NCBI GenBank assembly: GCA_017520935.1
Contig: JAFXEF010000009.1
Coordinates: 1-61,079 of the forward strand
From: Bacteroidaceae bacterium
GTDB taxonomy: Bacteria > Bacteroidota > Bacteroidia > Bacteroidales > Bacteroidaceae
Length of the DNA: 61,079 bases
Reading direction: 5' to 3'
Both the position numbers and the translations under genes were made by a program. This document shows, one piece after another, positions 6,842 to 15,012 of the stretch. The first letter of the stretch is position 1, and each line of letters starts with the position of its first letter. The notes below the pieces were generated by a model, which had not been told where the DNA came from, did no database searches, and worked only from the letters and a program-made list of their open reading frames with translations.

Positions 6842-8410
6842 ATGAAACGGAACAGACTATTTATCCTTGCAGCGACGATGCTTTCATCGTTCTCCTTTAT
6901 GCAAGCACAGACATCATACGAGGCAGCTGCGCTGCTCGATACAGACCTTGGTGGAACAGCCCGCTTCGTGGGTATGGGTGGCGCTATGAGTGCGCTTGGT
7001 GCCGACCTCAGTGTCATGGGCACCAACCCCGCTGGTATCGGTCTCTACCGAAGTTGGGACCTTGGCATGTCGTTCAGCGGTGGCTGGGTGACTCAGCGTA
7101 CGCGGTCAAACAGCACCCGTAATCGTTCGTTCGATTCGTATGGGGCGGTAGACAATGTTGGTTTCGTGGTTGCCAATAAGGTGAGCAACGAGAACGCCCT
7201 CCGCTTCACCAACTTCGGATTCAACTACCGCAACGTAAAGCGCTTTGGCGGCAAGATGGGTATGGCATCGAACCTCAACGGCCTCTCGCAGACAGGCCAG
7301 ATGGCTTGGCAGGCGTATGAGAATGCCGACAATGTGTTTGCAAGCGACTTTGATTATAATAGTCCTGACGGATTCTATCAGAAGAATTATTATGACGACC
7401 CACGAATCGGCTGGCTCACTCTCTTGGGTGCCGATGGGTGGTTGATTGATGCTACCGCTTTGGATGGCGGAAGCTATTATGGCTCCGATGCCAACAACTA
7501 CAGCGAAGTCCTTAGTGGCGGTATTGATGCCTATGACTTCAATCTCTCGTTCAATCTTGTTGATGCCGTCTATTTGGGTGTCACCCTGACAGCCTACGAT
7601 GTAGACCGTCGTCTGGAGTCTACCTATACCGAATACTTTGACGGTGGCGATTACACTTTGCAGAACTTCTACCGCACCACTGGCTCGGGCTACGACCTCA
7701 AGTTCGGTGCCATCTTGCGTCCCTTCGTGGAGTCATCGTTCCGCATCGGTGTGTCGGCAACTACACCTACGGTATATAGCCTGCGCGACTACAATTCGGC
7801 CATCATCAGCTCGTTCGTGACATTTGCGGACGGCTCCACCATCGAAGGCTCTATGGATACCTTTGATGAGAATGCCTATGGTGGCGACTGCTACACTGAC
7901 TATACGATGATTGCTCCTGCCAAGGTCAATGTCAGTGTAGGTGGCACCATCGGTACTTCTTTGGCCTTGGGTGCCGAGTATGAATACTCAAACTACGGTG
8001 CAGCCAAGCTCTACTATGAAGATGGCAATGAGAATACGCTGATGAATGACCACACGGCCGAGAACTTTACCGGACAGCATATCCTGCGCTTGGGTGCCGA
8101 GAAGATGTTCCCAGGCTCGTTCTACACCCGTGTTGGCTACAACCACCTGACCGGCGGATACAAGGCTGATGCCTGGAAGATGATTCCTGTGAATTCAGTG
8201 CAGACCAACACTGCCTACAAGAATATCCGTTCGACCAATAATTTCACTTGCGGTGTAGGTTTCCGTGGAGATACCTTCTATGCCGATGCAGCATTGCTCT
8301 ATAGTCGTCAATCCTCAGATTTCTATCCGTTCGAGGAGCGGGAACTGAAGGCAACCACACTCAGCCGTAATCTGCTGAAAGGTATGCTGACAGTAGGATT
8401 GCGATTCTGA
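6842..8410 (+). CDS. FadL/OmpP1-like outer-membrane beta-barrel protein
   Basis: The 522-residue product has a signal peptide ending FMQAQ and the N-terminal pattern ARFVGMGGAMSALGADLSVMGTNPAGIGLYR, which marks the Bacteroidota branch of the OmpP1/FadL/TodX family. Alternating beta-strand patterns follow, ending LTVGLRF with a terminal Phe suited to BAM insertion. FadL relatives carry hydrophobic compounds across the outer membrane; the substrate here cannot be read from the sequence. Proteins of this group are often labelled hemin receptors, without support here. It is probably co-transcribed with the preceding gene and ends at a strong terminator. Confidence 0.85.
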   Translation: MKRNRLFILAATMLSSFSFMQAQTSYEAAALLDTDLGGTARFVGMGGAMSALGADLSVMGTNPAGIGLYRSWDLGMSFSGGWVTQRTRSNSTRNRSFDSYGAVDNVGFVVANKVSNENALRFTNFGFNYRNVKRFGGKMGMASNLNGLSQTGQMAWQAYENADNVFASDFDYNSPDGFYQKNYYDDPRIGWLTLLGADGWLIDATALDGGSYYGSDANNYSEVLSGGIDAYDFNLSFNLVDAVYLGVTLTAYDVDRRLESTYTEYFDGGDYTLQNFYRTTGSGYDLKFGAILRPFVESSFRIGVSATTPTVYSLRDYNSAIISSFVTFADGSTIEGSMDTFDENAYGGDCYTDYTMIAPAKVNVSVGGTIGTSLALGAEYEYSNYGAAKLYYEDGNENTLMNDHTAENFTGQHILRLGAEKMFPGSFYTRVGYNHLTGGYKADAWKMIPVNSVQTNTAYKNIRSTNNFTCGVGFRGDTFYADAALLYSRQSSDFYPFEERELKATTLSRNLLKGMLTVGLRF

Positions 8411-8430
8411 CCGTCGACAGCTAAGAATAA

Positions 8431-8463
8431 CAAGGGGGAAGGCTTGGCCTTCCCCCTTGCTTT
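8431..8463. terminator. Strong terminator after the FadL-like gene
   Basis: A perfect 13-bp stem (8431-8443 with 8447-8459, loop TTG) is followed by CTTTG. It lies between convergent genes and may serve both. Confidence 0.85.
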
Positions 8464-8491
8464 GTATAGAAATAGAAACAGAAGCGGCTGC

Positions 8492-9118
8492 TTAATCCTC
8501 GTCATCCTCTCCCTTGAGTATAGGCAGGCTGATGTGGTACTTCACAGCGAGGATGCGGGTGAGGAATACGCTGATGCCGCAGACGATTTGCGTCACGATG
8601 TTGTCAGTGCCTATCCATCCGCATACGGCATAGGCGACACCTCCCATCACACAGGCCATGGCATAGATATCCTTTCGGAAGATAAGCGGTATCTCGTTGA
8701 TGAACACGTCGCGCAGCACGCCGCCCGCAGCACCCGTCATCGTACCCATGATCGTGGCTACCCACAAAGGAAAGCCCGCGTCGAGCGTCTTCTGTATACC
8801 TACCACGGCGAAAAGGGCAAGGCCGATGGCGTCGAAGAAGAAGAAGGTGTTGTTCATGTGTACCAGATACTTGCTGAATACCATTACCCATAGCAGGGCG
8901 AGTGCTGTGATGGTTAGATAGATGGTATTGCTCATCCAGAAAGGAGTGACATCGAGCAGCAGGTCGCGGATGGTACCGCCACCGATGGCGGTCACAAGGC
9001 CTACGACGTAGGCTCCGAATAGGTCGAACTGCTTGGCCGAAGCCAGGCGTATACCACTGATGGCGAAGGCAAATGTGCCAACGAATTCAAGAATGTCAAC
9101 GAAGGTGATGTTCATCAT
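8492..9118 (-). CDS. TRIC-type cation channel / UPF0126 family membrane protein
   Basis: The 208-residue product has about seven membrane segments and two copies of the TRIC repeat, with GGGTIRDLLLD in the first half and GAAGGVLRDVFINEIP in the second. These glycine-rich kinked helices form the pore in prokaryotic TRIC channels, which conduct K+ and other monovalent cations as trimers. Length is normal. Met9118 or the adjacent Met9115 could be the start. It lies downstream of mutS2 on the same strand, separated by a gap made almost wholly of heptanucleotide repeats. Confidence 0.88.
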   Translation of the reverse strand: MMNITFVDILEFVGTFAFAISGIRLASAKQFDLFGAYVVGLVTAIGGGTIRDLLLDVTPFWMSNTIYLTITALALLWVMVFSKYLVHMNNTFFFFDAIGLALFAVVGIQKTLDAGFPLWVATIMGTMTGAAGGVLRDVFINEIPLIFRKDIYAMACVMGGVAYAVCGWIGTDNIVTQIVCGISVFLTRILAVKYHISLPILKGEDDED

Positions 9119-9123
9119 GACTG

Positions 9124-9186
9124 TTTACTATTTACAAATTGCTATTTTTTCACTCTAAACTCTAAACTCTACACTCTAAACTAATG
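9124..9186. repeat. Heptanucleotide array filling the mutS2-TRIC gap
   Basis: Nine 7-bp slots in one phase run from TTTACTA (9124) to ACTAATG (ending 9186). The clearest units are ACTCTAA, ACTCTAA, ACTCTAC and ACTCTAA at 9152-9179. The array covers the whole space between the two minus-strand genes and includes the mutS2 stop codon (9181-9183). Confidence 0.8.
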
Positions 9187-11730
9187 CAGTTCCACCACTG
9201 TAATTCCCGCTCCGCCAAACTGTACGTGCTCGTCGCGGCAGCTGGCCACGGCAGGGTTAGCCTGTAGGTATTGACGGATGAGGGTGCGCAGGATACCGTT
9301 GCCCGTTCCGTGCAGTATGCGCACTCGTGGCATGCTGAGCAACACGGCATCGTCTATGTAGTAGGTGACGGCTTGCAGGGCCTCCTCGCCACGCATGCCA
9401 CGCACGTCGATGTCTTGCTTGAACTGCAGGCGGCGTTGCGAGATGTCTTCCTGTGTCTCTTTGCTCAGGTAGGTGTAGGCGCGTGGGCGCTCGGCCTCCT
9501 GTTGGCGTGCCGCCTCTTGGGAGGCTGGCTCCAGTTTTGAGAGCTTGGTCACGGTGCGCATTATGCCGAAGGTCACCGTAGCGTTCTTTCCATTGATTTG
9601 CTCGATGGTGCCTATGGTCTGCTGCCCTTTGATGCGAACGAGAGAGCCGGCAGAGAGAGCCTCCCCCTTGCCTCTCCCAAGAAGGGGCGATTCAGACACC
9701 GCGGAGCCAAGTTCCCCTCCTTGGGAGGGGTTAGGGGAGGCCGCCTTCTTCTCTTTTTTCAATTTCTTGCGCTCTTGCCGCGCCTTGAGTTGCTCCATCT
9801 TGCGCTGTATGCGTGCTTCGTATTCGTCGGTACTGCCCGTGGTCACGGCTTCGCGCCATTCGGCCAGCTCTTGGCGGGCTTGGCGGGTCTGCTCCTTCTC
9901 GGCCTGTGCCTCCTTGATGGTGCGTATGGTATTCTCGATGCGGGCGTTCGACTCCTGCAGCAGTTGCTGCATCTCCTCCTTGGCTTCGCGGATGACGCTC
10001 TTGCGCGACCGCTTCAGCTCATCCATCTCACCTTCGTATTGGGCGATAAGGGTTTCGAGCTGCTTCTCCTTCTGCCGGATGTTCTGTCGCTTGGTTTCCC
10101 AGTAGCGCTTGTCGCGCACGATGTCCTGCAGGTACTTGTCTGACTGTATGTATTCGCTGCCCACAATCTCCGAGGCATCGGCAATAACCTCCTCGGGCAG
10201 GCCAATCTTGCGGGCTATCTCCACGGCAAACGAGCTGCCGGGGTTGCCTATCTGCAACTGGTAGAGCGCCTGCATCAGGTGACGGTCGTAGAGCATGGCT
10301 CCGTTGACCACCCCTTTGTGGCTGTCGGCAAACTGCTTCAGGTTCGAGTAGTGGGTGGTGATGACACCGTAGGCCTTGCGTGAGTTGAAGCGGCGTAGCA
10401 CAGCCTCGGCGATGGCACCTCCGATGAGCGGCTCGGTGCCGCTGCCAAACTCGTCGATGAGGATGAGGCTGCGGCTGTTCGCCTCGCGCATCATATTCTT
10501 CATGTTCAGCAGGTGACTGCTATAGGTGCTGAGGTCGTCCTCGATGCTCTGCTCGTCGCCGATGTCAATGAAGATGCTCTCGAAGATGCCCGCCACGCTC
10601 GCCCGCTTCAGCGGGATGAGCATGCCGCACTGCAGCATATACTGCAGCAGCCCGACGGTCTTCAGACACACCGACTTGCCTCCCGCATTCGGCCCTGAGA
10701 TGATGAGGATGCGCTGCTCGCGGTTCAGCCTGATGTCCAGCGGCACCACCCTTTTATGGTGCTTGGCCAGGCTGATTTGCAGTAGCGGGTGCACTGCCTC
10801 CACCCAGTCAATGTAAGGATAGTCGTGCAGTTGTGGCTTGATGGCCTCCATGCCGATGGCTGTGAGTGCCTTGGCGCGGATAAAGTCGATTTCGGCGAGG
10901 AAGGTGTACGACTCCAGTATATCGGGGATCTGTGGACGCAGCTCATCGGTCAGCTCCGTGAGTATGCGTATCACCTCGCGGCGCTCCTCGCCTTCCAGCT
11001 CGCGGATGCGGTTGTTGGCCTCCACCACCTCGGCAGGTTCTATGAAGACGGTCTTTCCGGTGGCCGACTCATCGTGTACGATACCCTTGATGCGGCGTTT
11101 GAGTGCCGGCACTACGGGGATCACCAACCGGCCGTCGCGCACCGTAGGGTTCACATCCTTGTCGACGATACCCTCGGCCTGTGCCGAACGCAATATGGAG
11201 TTGAGCGTGCGCGATATGCTGCCCGTGGTGGCTGCCAACTCGCGACGTATCTCGGCCAGAGCCGGCGAGGCATTGTCCTTGATCTTTCCGAACTTGTTGA
11301 TGATGCCATCGATGCGGCGGGTGAGGGTGGGGAAGGACTGCACTTCCGAGGCAAGCGCCTCTAAGCAGGCATACTTGCTCGCTTCCTCCTCCTCGTCTCT
11401 GTGGAAGAATCTTATTATCAGGTTTATCGTCTCTAACGAACGGCGCAGGTCGAAGAGCTCCCCCTCGTCCAAATACATGCCCACGATGCTGGCGCGGTGC
11501 AGGGCGGGGCGCACATCGAAGAAGTGCTGGTTGGGGAATGCGTCCTCCTCTTGTATGATGCGCACGAACTCCGTCACCTCATCCAATCGGCGGTTCACCT
11601 CATCGGCAGTGTGTGCAAACTGCATCTCCTCCACCTTGTCCTTGCCCAAGGTGCTCAGGCAGCGGCTGCGTAGCAGGTGCCGTACTTGGTCGAAACCAAT
11701 CTTCTGCTCGAAATTGCTCGGATATATCAT
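9181..11730 (-). CDS. mutS2: Endonuclease MutS2
   Basis: A MutS-family ATPase without the mismatch-reading domain, linked in other bacteria to recombination control and rescue of collided ribosomes. I place the start at MIYPSNFEQKIGF, residue 49 of the longest frame, because the extra N-terminus overlaps the promoter and is not family-like. Visible are the Walker A loop GPNAGGKS (346-353), Walker B LILIDEFGSGTEP, a long coiled coil (about 515-650) and a C-terminal Smr domain with LHGTGNG, the usual nuclease motif. A C/G-rich palindrome inserts about 28 residues (SPNPSQGG ... GRGKGEA, about 664-691) in the linker before the Smr domain. Confidence 0.94.
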   Translation of the reverse strand: MIYPSNFEQKIGFDQVRHLLRSRCLSTLGKDKVEEMQFAHTADEVNRRLDEVTEFVRIIQEEDAFPNQHFFDVRPALHRASIVGMYLDEGELFDLRRSLETINLIIRFFHRDEEEEASKYACLEALASEVQSFPTLTRRIDGIINKFGKIKDNASPALAEIRRELAATTGSISRTLNSILRSAQAEGIVDKDVNPTVRDGRLVIPVVPALKRRIKGIVHDESATGKTVFIEPAEVVEANNRIRELEGEERREVIRILTELTDELRPQIPDILESYTFLAEIDFIRAKALTAIGMEAIKPQLHDYPYIDWVEAVHPLLQISLAKHHKRVVPLDIRLNREQRILIISGPNAGGKSVCLKTVGLLQYMLQCGMLIPLKRASVAGIFESIFIDIGDEQSIEDDLSTYSSHLLNMKNMMREANSRSLILIDEFGSGTEPLIGGAIAEAVLRRFNSRKAYGVITTHYSNLKQFADSHKGVVNGAMLYDRHLMQALYQLQIGNPGSSFAVEIARKIGLPEEVIADASEIVGSEYIQSDKYLQDIVRDKRYWETKRQNIRQKEKQLETLIAQYEGEMDELKRSRKSVIREAKEEMQQLLQESNARIENTIRTIKEAQAEKEQTRQARQELAEWREAVTTGSTDEYEARIQRKMEQLKARQERKKLKKEKKAASPNPSQGGELGSAVSESPLLGRGKGEALSAGSLVRIKGQQTIGTIEQINGKNATVTFGIMRTVTKLSKLEPASQEAARQQEAERPRAYTYLSKETQEDISQRRLQFKQDIDVRGMRGEEALQAVTYYIDDAVLLSMPRVRILHGTGNGILRTLIRQYLQANPAVASCRDEHVQFGGAGITVVELH
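9659..9741. repeat. Palindromic C/G-rich element inserted in mutS2
   Basis: Two 31-bp imperfect inverted arms (9659-9689 and 9711-9741) flank a 21-bp spacer. Each arm holds its own small hairpin (CTCCCAAGAAGGGG, CCCTCCTTGGGAGGGG). The element keeps the mutS2 frame open and codes for a Pro/Ser/Gly-rich linker. Its form resembles a small non-coding mobile element. Confidence 0.75.
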
Positions 11731-11821
11731 CTGTCTCTTTTCTCTGTTCTCGCGGTGTGTCCGTGCGTCAACTCCCGGTACTTCCACTTTCCACTCTTCA
11801 TCAACCTGCTTTTTTACGGTG

Positions 11822-11852
11822 CAAAGATACAATTTTTGCCATTTATAGCAAA
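11822..11852 (-). promoter_or_regulatory. mutS2 promoter
   Basis: On the minus strand, TTTG (11852-11849), 19 bp, TATCTTTG (11829-11822): a perfect Bacteroidota consensus. It gives a leader of about 85 nt before the chosen start at 11730, which supports that start over the upstream one. Confidence 0.8.
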
Positions 11853-11867
11853 AAAAACCTGAAAGCA

Positions 11868-11899
11868 TTTGCACGTTTCAAAAAAACTCTCTACCTTTG
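11868..11899 (+). promoter_or_regulatory. tRNA-Ser promoter
   Basis: TTTG (11868-11871), 20 bp, TACCTTTG (11892-11899), 37 bp before the mature tRNA. It is divergent from the mutS2 promoter, their -33 boxes being about 16 bp apart. Confidence 0.8.
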
Positions 11900-11935
11900 C
11901 ATCGCTTTTGAGCAAGAGACCTCTTGTGAAGCACT

Positions 11936-12020
11936 GGAAAGGTGGTAGAGTGGTCGATTACAGCGGTCTTGAAAACCGCCGTGCTGAGAGGCACCGGGGG
12001 TTCGAATCCCTCCCTTTCCG
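11936..12020 (+). tRNA. tRNA-Ser (anticodon UGA)
   Basis: An 85-nt serine tRNA. The acceptor arms GGAAAGG (11936-11942) and CCTTTCC (12013-12019) pair fully. The anticodon loop CTTGAAA between GCGGT and ACCGC gives UGA, read as UCN (UCA). A long variable arm typical of class II tRNAs and the T loop GTTCGAATC are present. CCA is not encoded; G12020 is the discriminator. Confidence 0.96.
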
Positions 12021-12025
12021 CAGAG

Positions 12026-12056
12026 AAGACGAGCAGCGAGAGTTGCTCGTCTTTCT
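12026..12056 (+). terminator. Terminator after tRNA-Ser
   Basis: A perfect 10-bp stem AAGACGAGCA/TGCTCGTCTT (12026-12035, 12044-12053) starts 6 bp after the tRNA and is followed by TCTTG. The remaining 245 bp before the next start hold only the nitroreductase -7 box and no gene I can support. Confidence 0.75.
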
Positions 12057-12245
12057 TGTTGTTGCAACTAAGTGACGTGTAAAAAACACTTACATTATTT
12101 TAGCAGTTTTAACTGCGGGAGCCATTCTATATTCCCACGGTGGCAATATAAAATATGTCGGGATACGCGATGAAAAAAATCACCACCTTTACAGAGGAGA
12201 CTCCTAAATCTTGGCTGTCATTGTTCATTATCCGGAAAGATGTTG

Positions 12246-12253
12246 TATCTTTG
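12246..12253 (+). promoter_or_regulatory. -7 box for the nitroreductase operon
   Basis: TATCTTTG lies 49 bp upstream of the start at 12303. A TTG about 22 bp further upstream could serve as -33 element. Confidence 0.6.
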
Positions 12254-12302
12254 TTGTTCCTAACAGGATAAAGATAAGTATTAACCGATAACGTATATCA
12301 TC

Positions 12303-12827
12303 ATGGATTTCAGAGACCTTATTCAAACCCGCCGCTCGTGTCGTACCTTTACCGATCAGCAGCTTGCCGAAGAGCAAACCGTGGCACTCATGCGTGCCGC
12401 CCTGATGAGTCCTTCGTCGCACCGCACCAACGGATGGCAGTTTGTGCTTGTTGACGAACGCGAGAAGCTGCATGCGCTCTCAGCCTGTAAAGAGAGCGGC
12501 TCGGCTCTCATCGACGGTGCTCCCTTGGCCATTGTCGTATGTGCTGACCCTTCGGTTAGCGACGTGTGGGTTGAGGATGCTTCTATCGCTACACTCATGA
12601 TACAACTGCAGGCCGAAGAATTGGGGCTGGGTTCCTGCTGGGTGCAGGTGCGCCGTCGCAAGACCATCAGCGGCCGCCCTTCCGATGAGGTGGTGCGTGA
12701 GATACTGGGCATACCCGATACGATGGAGGTGCTCTCTATCGTGGCTGTAGGTTACAAGGCGATAGAGCGTAAACCCTTCAATGAGGAGCATCTGCAATGG
12801 GAGAAGCTACACGTCAATCAGTGGTAG
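12303..12827 (+). CDS. Nitroreductase family protein
   Basis: A 174-residue flavin-dependent oxidoreductase fold. The N-terminus MDFRDLIQTRRSCRTFTD, the RAALMSPSSHRTNGWQFV segment that contacts FMN phosphate, and the late EELGLGSCWVQVR helix are family hallmarks. It should be a cytosolic FMN enzyme using NAD(P)H; the natural substrate is unknown. It overlaps the next gene by 31 bp in another frame, so the two are surely co-transcribed. A second nitroreductase of the same fold lies at 34.8 kb. Confidence 0.9.
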   Translation: MDFRDLIQTRRSCRTFTDQQLAEEQTVALMRAALMSPSSHRTNGWQFVLVDEREKLHALSACKESGSALIDGAPLAIVVCADPSVSDVWVEDASIATLMIQLQAEELGLGSCWVQVRRRKTISGRPSDEVVREILGIPDTMEVLSIVAVGYKAIERKPFNEEHLQWEKLHVNQW

Positions 12828-13627
12828 TGCTCCTCGGTGCCGGCCGCGTTGCTACCCATCTGGCTCCGGCGCTCCTCAGTGCCGGCTATAGGGTTGGACA
12901 GGTGTGGTCGCGCACGATGGCTTCGGCATGTGCCTTGGCCGATCCGCTTGGCATACCCTGCACCGATGACCTCCGTGCCGTCATCACTGATGCCGACATC
13001 TACATCGCCTGTGTGGCCGACGAGGCCTTGCCCGGGGTGACCAAAGCGCTTGTAGCCTCTTTGGAGGCTGCTTCCGGTAATCCCCTCCTCCTCCACACTG
13101 CCGGCAGCGTACCTCTGGATGTGTGGCGCGAGGCTGGTGCCCGGCGTTATGGCATCCTGTATCCGTTGCAGACCTTCAGCAAGGAACGGGCCATAGACAT
13201 GCGCGAGGTGTCGTTCTTCGTCGAGGCCTCGTCAGAGGAGTCTTCGGCTGCTGTTGAGGCGTTGGCCCGTAGCCTGTCCCGCATGGTCTTCCACGCTGAT
13301 TCGCGTCGTCGTGCCCTGTTGCACATTGCCGCCGTGTTTGCCTGCAACTTCACCAACGCCATGTATGCCGCTGCCCACCACTTGCTGGCTGCTGACGATA
13401 TACCCTTCGACGTGTTGCTGCCCCTCATAGACGAGACGGCTGCCAAGGTACACACCCTCACGCCTCGCGAGGCACAGACGGGTCCTGCTGTGCGTGGCGA
13501 CCACCAGGTGATGCAGGCACATCTCGAACGATTGTCATCCATGCCCGAACTGCAACATTTGTATGAGCAAATGAGCAGGATGATAGTAACAACCCACAAC
13601 TCACAACCCACAGCTCACAACTCATGA
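12797..13627 (+). CDS. Rossmann-fold DUF2520 protein
   Basis: The 276-residue product begins with a nucleotide-binding loop, VVVLLGAGRVATHLAPAL, and has the later LQTFSKERA and helical dimer segments of the F420-type oxidoreductase/DUF2520 family. It is probably an NAD(P)-linked cytosolic enzyme of unknown substrate. It starts inside the nitroreductase gene and overlaps maf by 4 bp (ATGA). The last residues, THNSQPTAHNS, are encoded by a heptanucleotide array, not by conserved sequence. From memory, some Bacteroides have a HAD phosphatase gene between this gene and maf; the array sits at that spot. Confidence 0.85.
   Translation: MGEATRQSVVVLLGAGRVATHLAPALLSAGYRVGQVWSRTMASACALADPLGIPCTDDLRAVITDADIYIACVADEALPGVTKALVASLEAASGNPLLLHTAGSVPLDVWREAGARRYGILYPLQTFSKERAIDMREVSFFVEASSEESSAAVEALARSLSRMVFHADSRRRALLHIAAVFACNFTNAMYAAAHHLLAADDIPFDVLLPLIDETAAKVHTLTPREAQTGPAVRGDHQVMQAHLERLSSMPELQHLYEQMSRMIVTTHNSQPTAHNS
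13585..13626. repeat. Heptanucleotide array at the DUF2520-maf junction
   Basis: Six 7-bp slots, mainly ACCCACA, ACTCACA, ACCCACA, GCTCACA and ACTCATG. The array encodes the C-terminus of the upstream protein, and its last three bases are the maf start codon. Confidence 0.85.
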
Positions 13628-14193
13628 AACTTATCCTTGCCTCCAATTCTCCTCGCCGTCGCGAACTGCTTGCGGGTCTCGGCTATCCCTACGAGGTACG
13701 TGTGCTCACCGGCATCGACGAGAGCTACCCGCATCATCTGTCTGGTGGCGATATTGCTGCCTATATCTCCCGAACCAAGGCCCAGGCTTATGCCGAGAGT
13801 ATGGCCGATGACGAACTTATCATCACGGCCGACACCATTGTCTGTCTCGACGGACAGGTACTGGGAAAGCCTGCCGATGAGGCCGAAGCTATAGGTATGC
13901 TCCGTAGTCTCAGTGGACGCACCCATCAGGTGTATACCGGTGTGACACTTTCCACATTAGAAAAGAGCTCCACATTTGTTTCATGCAGTGATGTAACCTT
14001 TGCTGCCCTCACCGATGAGGAGATACTGCACTATGTGGCTCGTTTCCATCCGATGGACAAGGCCGGTGCCTATGGTATACAGGAATGGATCGGCTATATC
14101 GGGGTGGAACGTATCGAAGGTTCTTATTTCAATGTCATGGGACTGCCCGTGCAGCGTCTCTACACGGAATTGAAGAAATTTGTAGTTGAATAG
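13624..14193 (+). CDS. maf: Maf-type nucleoside triphosphate pyrophosphatase
   Basis: A 189-residue house-cleaning enzyme that hydrolyses non-canonical or dTTP/UTP-type nucleotides to monophosphates. The N-terminal signature LILASNSPRRRELL (3-16), the catalytic ITADTIVCLDGQVLGKP and the MDKAGAYGIQEW motif match Maf. Its start codon overlaps the stop of the upstream gene (ATGA) and is the last unit of a heptanucleotide array, so start-codon context has been shaped by the repeat. Confidence 0.95.
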   Translation: MKLILASNSPRRRELLAGLGYPYEVRVLTGIDESYPHHLSGGDIAAYISRTKAQAYAESMADDELIITADTIVCLDGQVLGKPADEAEAIGMLRSLSGRTHQVYTGVTLSTLEKSSTFVSCSDVTFAALTDEEILHYVARFHPMDKAGAYGIQEWIGYIGVERIEGSYFNVMGLPVQRLYTELKKFVVE

Positions 14194-14223
14194 AACGAAA
14201 CTGTTAGTGAATTTAACCAAACA

Positions 14224-14988
14224 ATGAAAATTACCCTTATCCAAATGGATCTCGCTTGGTGTGATACCCAAGCAAACTTGCGTCATGCAGAAGAAATGAT
14301 GCGTCGTCAGCCCGATTCTGACGTGTATGTGTTGCCCGAGATGTTTACCACAGGCTTCTGTATGGAGCCTCACCGTATAGCCGAGCCGGCTGAAGGCCCC
14401 ACGCTCGCTTGGATGGGCCGTATGGCTCGTGAGATGGATGCTGCTATTGTTGGCAGTGTGGCAGCCGTGGTTCCCGACGGTGGGTATAGGAACCGTATGT
14501 ACTTCGTGGAGCCTGATGGCAAGGTGACCTGTTATGACAAGCGTCACCTCTTCAGTTACTCGGGTGAAGACCGCCACTATGAAGCGGGCACGGAACGGGT
14601 CATCGTATCGTTTCGTGGCGTGCGCTTTTTCTTGCAAGTGTGCTACGACTTGCGCTTCCCTGTCTTCGGACGCAACTGTGACGACTATGACGTGGCACTC
14701 TATGTGGCTAATTGGCCCGATAAGCGTCGTATGGCGTGGGATGTGTTGTTGCGTGCTCGTGCCATAGAGAACCAGGCTGTGGTCATCGGTGTCAATAGGG
14801 TAGGGAGTGACCCTATGTGTGTATATGACGGCGGTACTGCTGCCATTGACTTTTTCGGTAATGTGGCAGTAGCGTGTGACGACAATATCGAACAGGTCAT
14901 TACCTATGAGGTGAAGATGGAGGAGTTGCGTCACTATCGCAAAAAGTTCCCCTCACTGGCAGACTCCGATACTTTCCGCTTGATATAG
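14224..14988 (+). CDS. Nitrilase-superfamily omega-amidase-like hydrolase
   Basis: The 254-residue product carries the nitrilase triad: Glu39 in LPEMF, Lys106 in YDKRHLF and Cys140 in QVCYDLRFP. This layout (METTGF-like TTGF after the Glu, YDKRHLF) matches the omega-amidase/YafV group, which hydrolyses 2-oxoglutaramate or 2-oxosuccinamate to free ammonia. It lies 30 bp after maf and is likely in the same operon. The exact amide substrate is inferred from family. Confidence 0.88.
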   Translation: MKITLIQMDLAWCDTQANLRHAEEMMRRQPDSDVYVLPEMFTTGFCMEPHRIAEPAEGPTLAWMGRMAREMDAAIVGSVAAVVPDGGYRNRMYFVEPDGKVTCYDKRHLFSYSGEDRHYEAGTERVIVSFRGVRFFLQVCYDLRFPVFGRNCDDYDVALYVANWPDKRRMAWDVLLRARAIENQAVVIGVNRVGSDPMCVYDGGTAAIDFFGNVAVACDDNIEQVITYEVKMEELRHYRKKFPSLADSDTFRLI

Positions 14989-15012
14989 GCAACAATCCTT
15001 CTGTAGATGTTT

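Noticed and set aside
13981..14934. 317-aa minus-strand frame opposite maf and the omega-amidase
   Set aside because: Both plus-strand genes have complete catalytic motifs; this is an antisense shadow.
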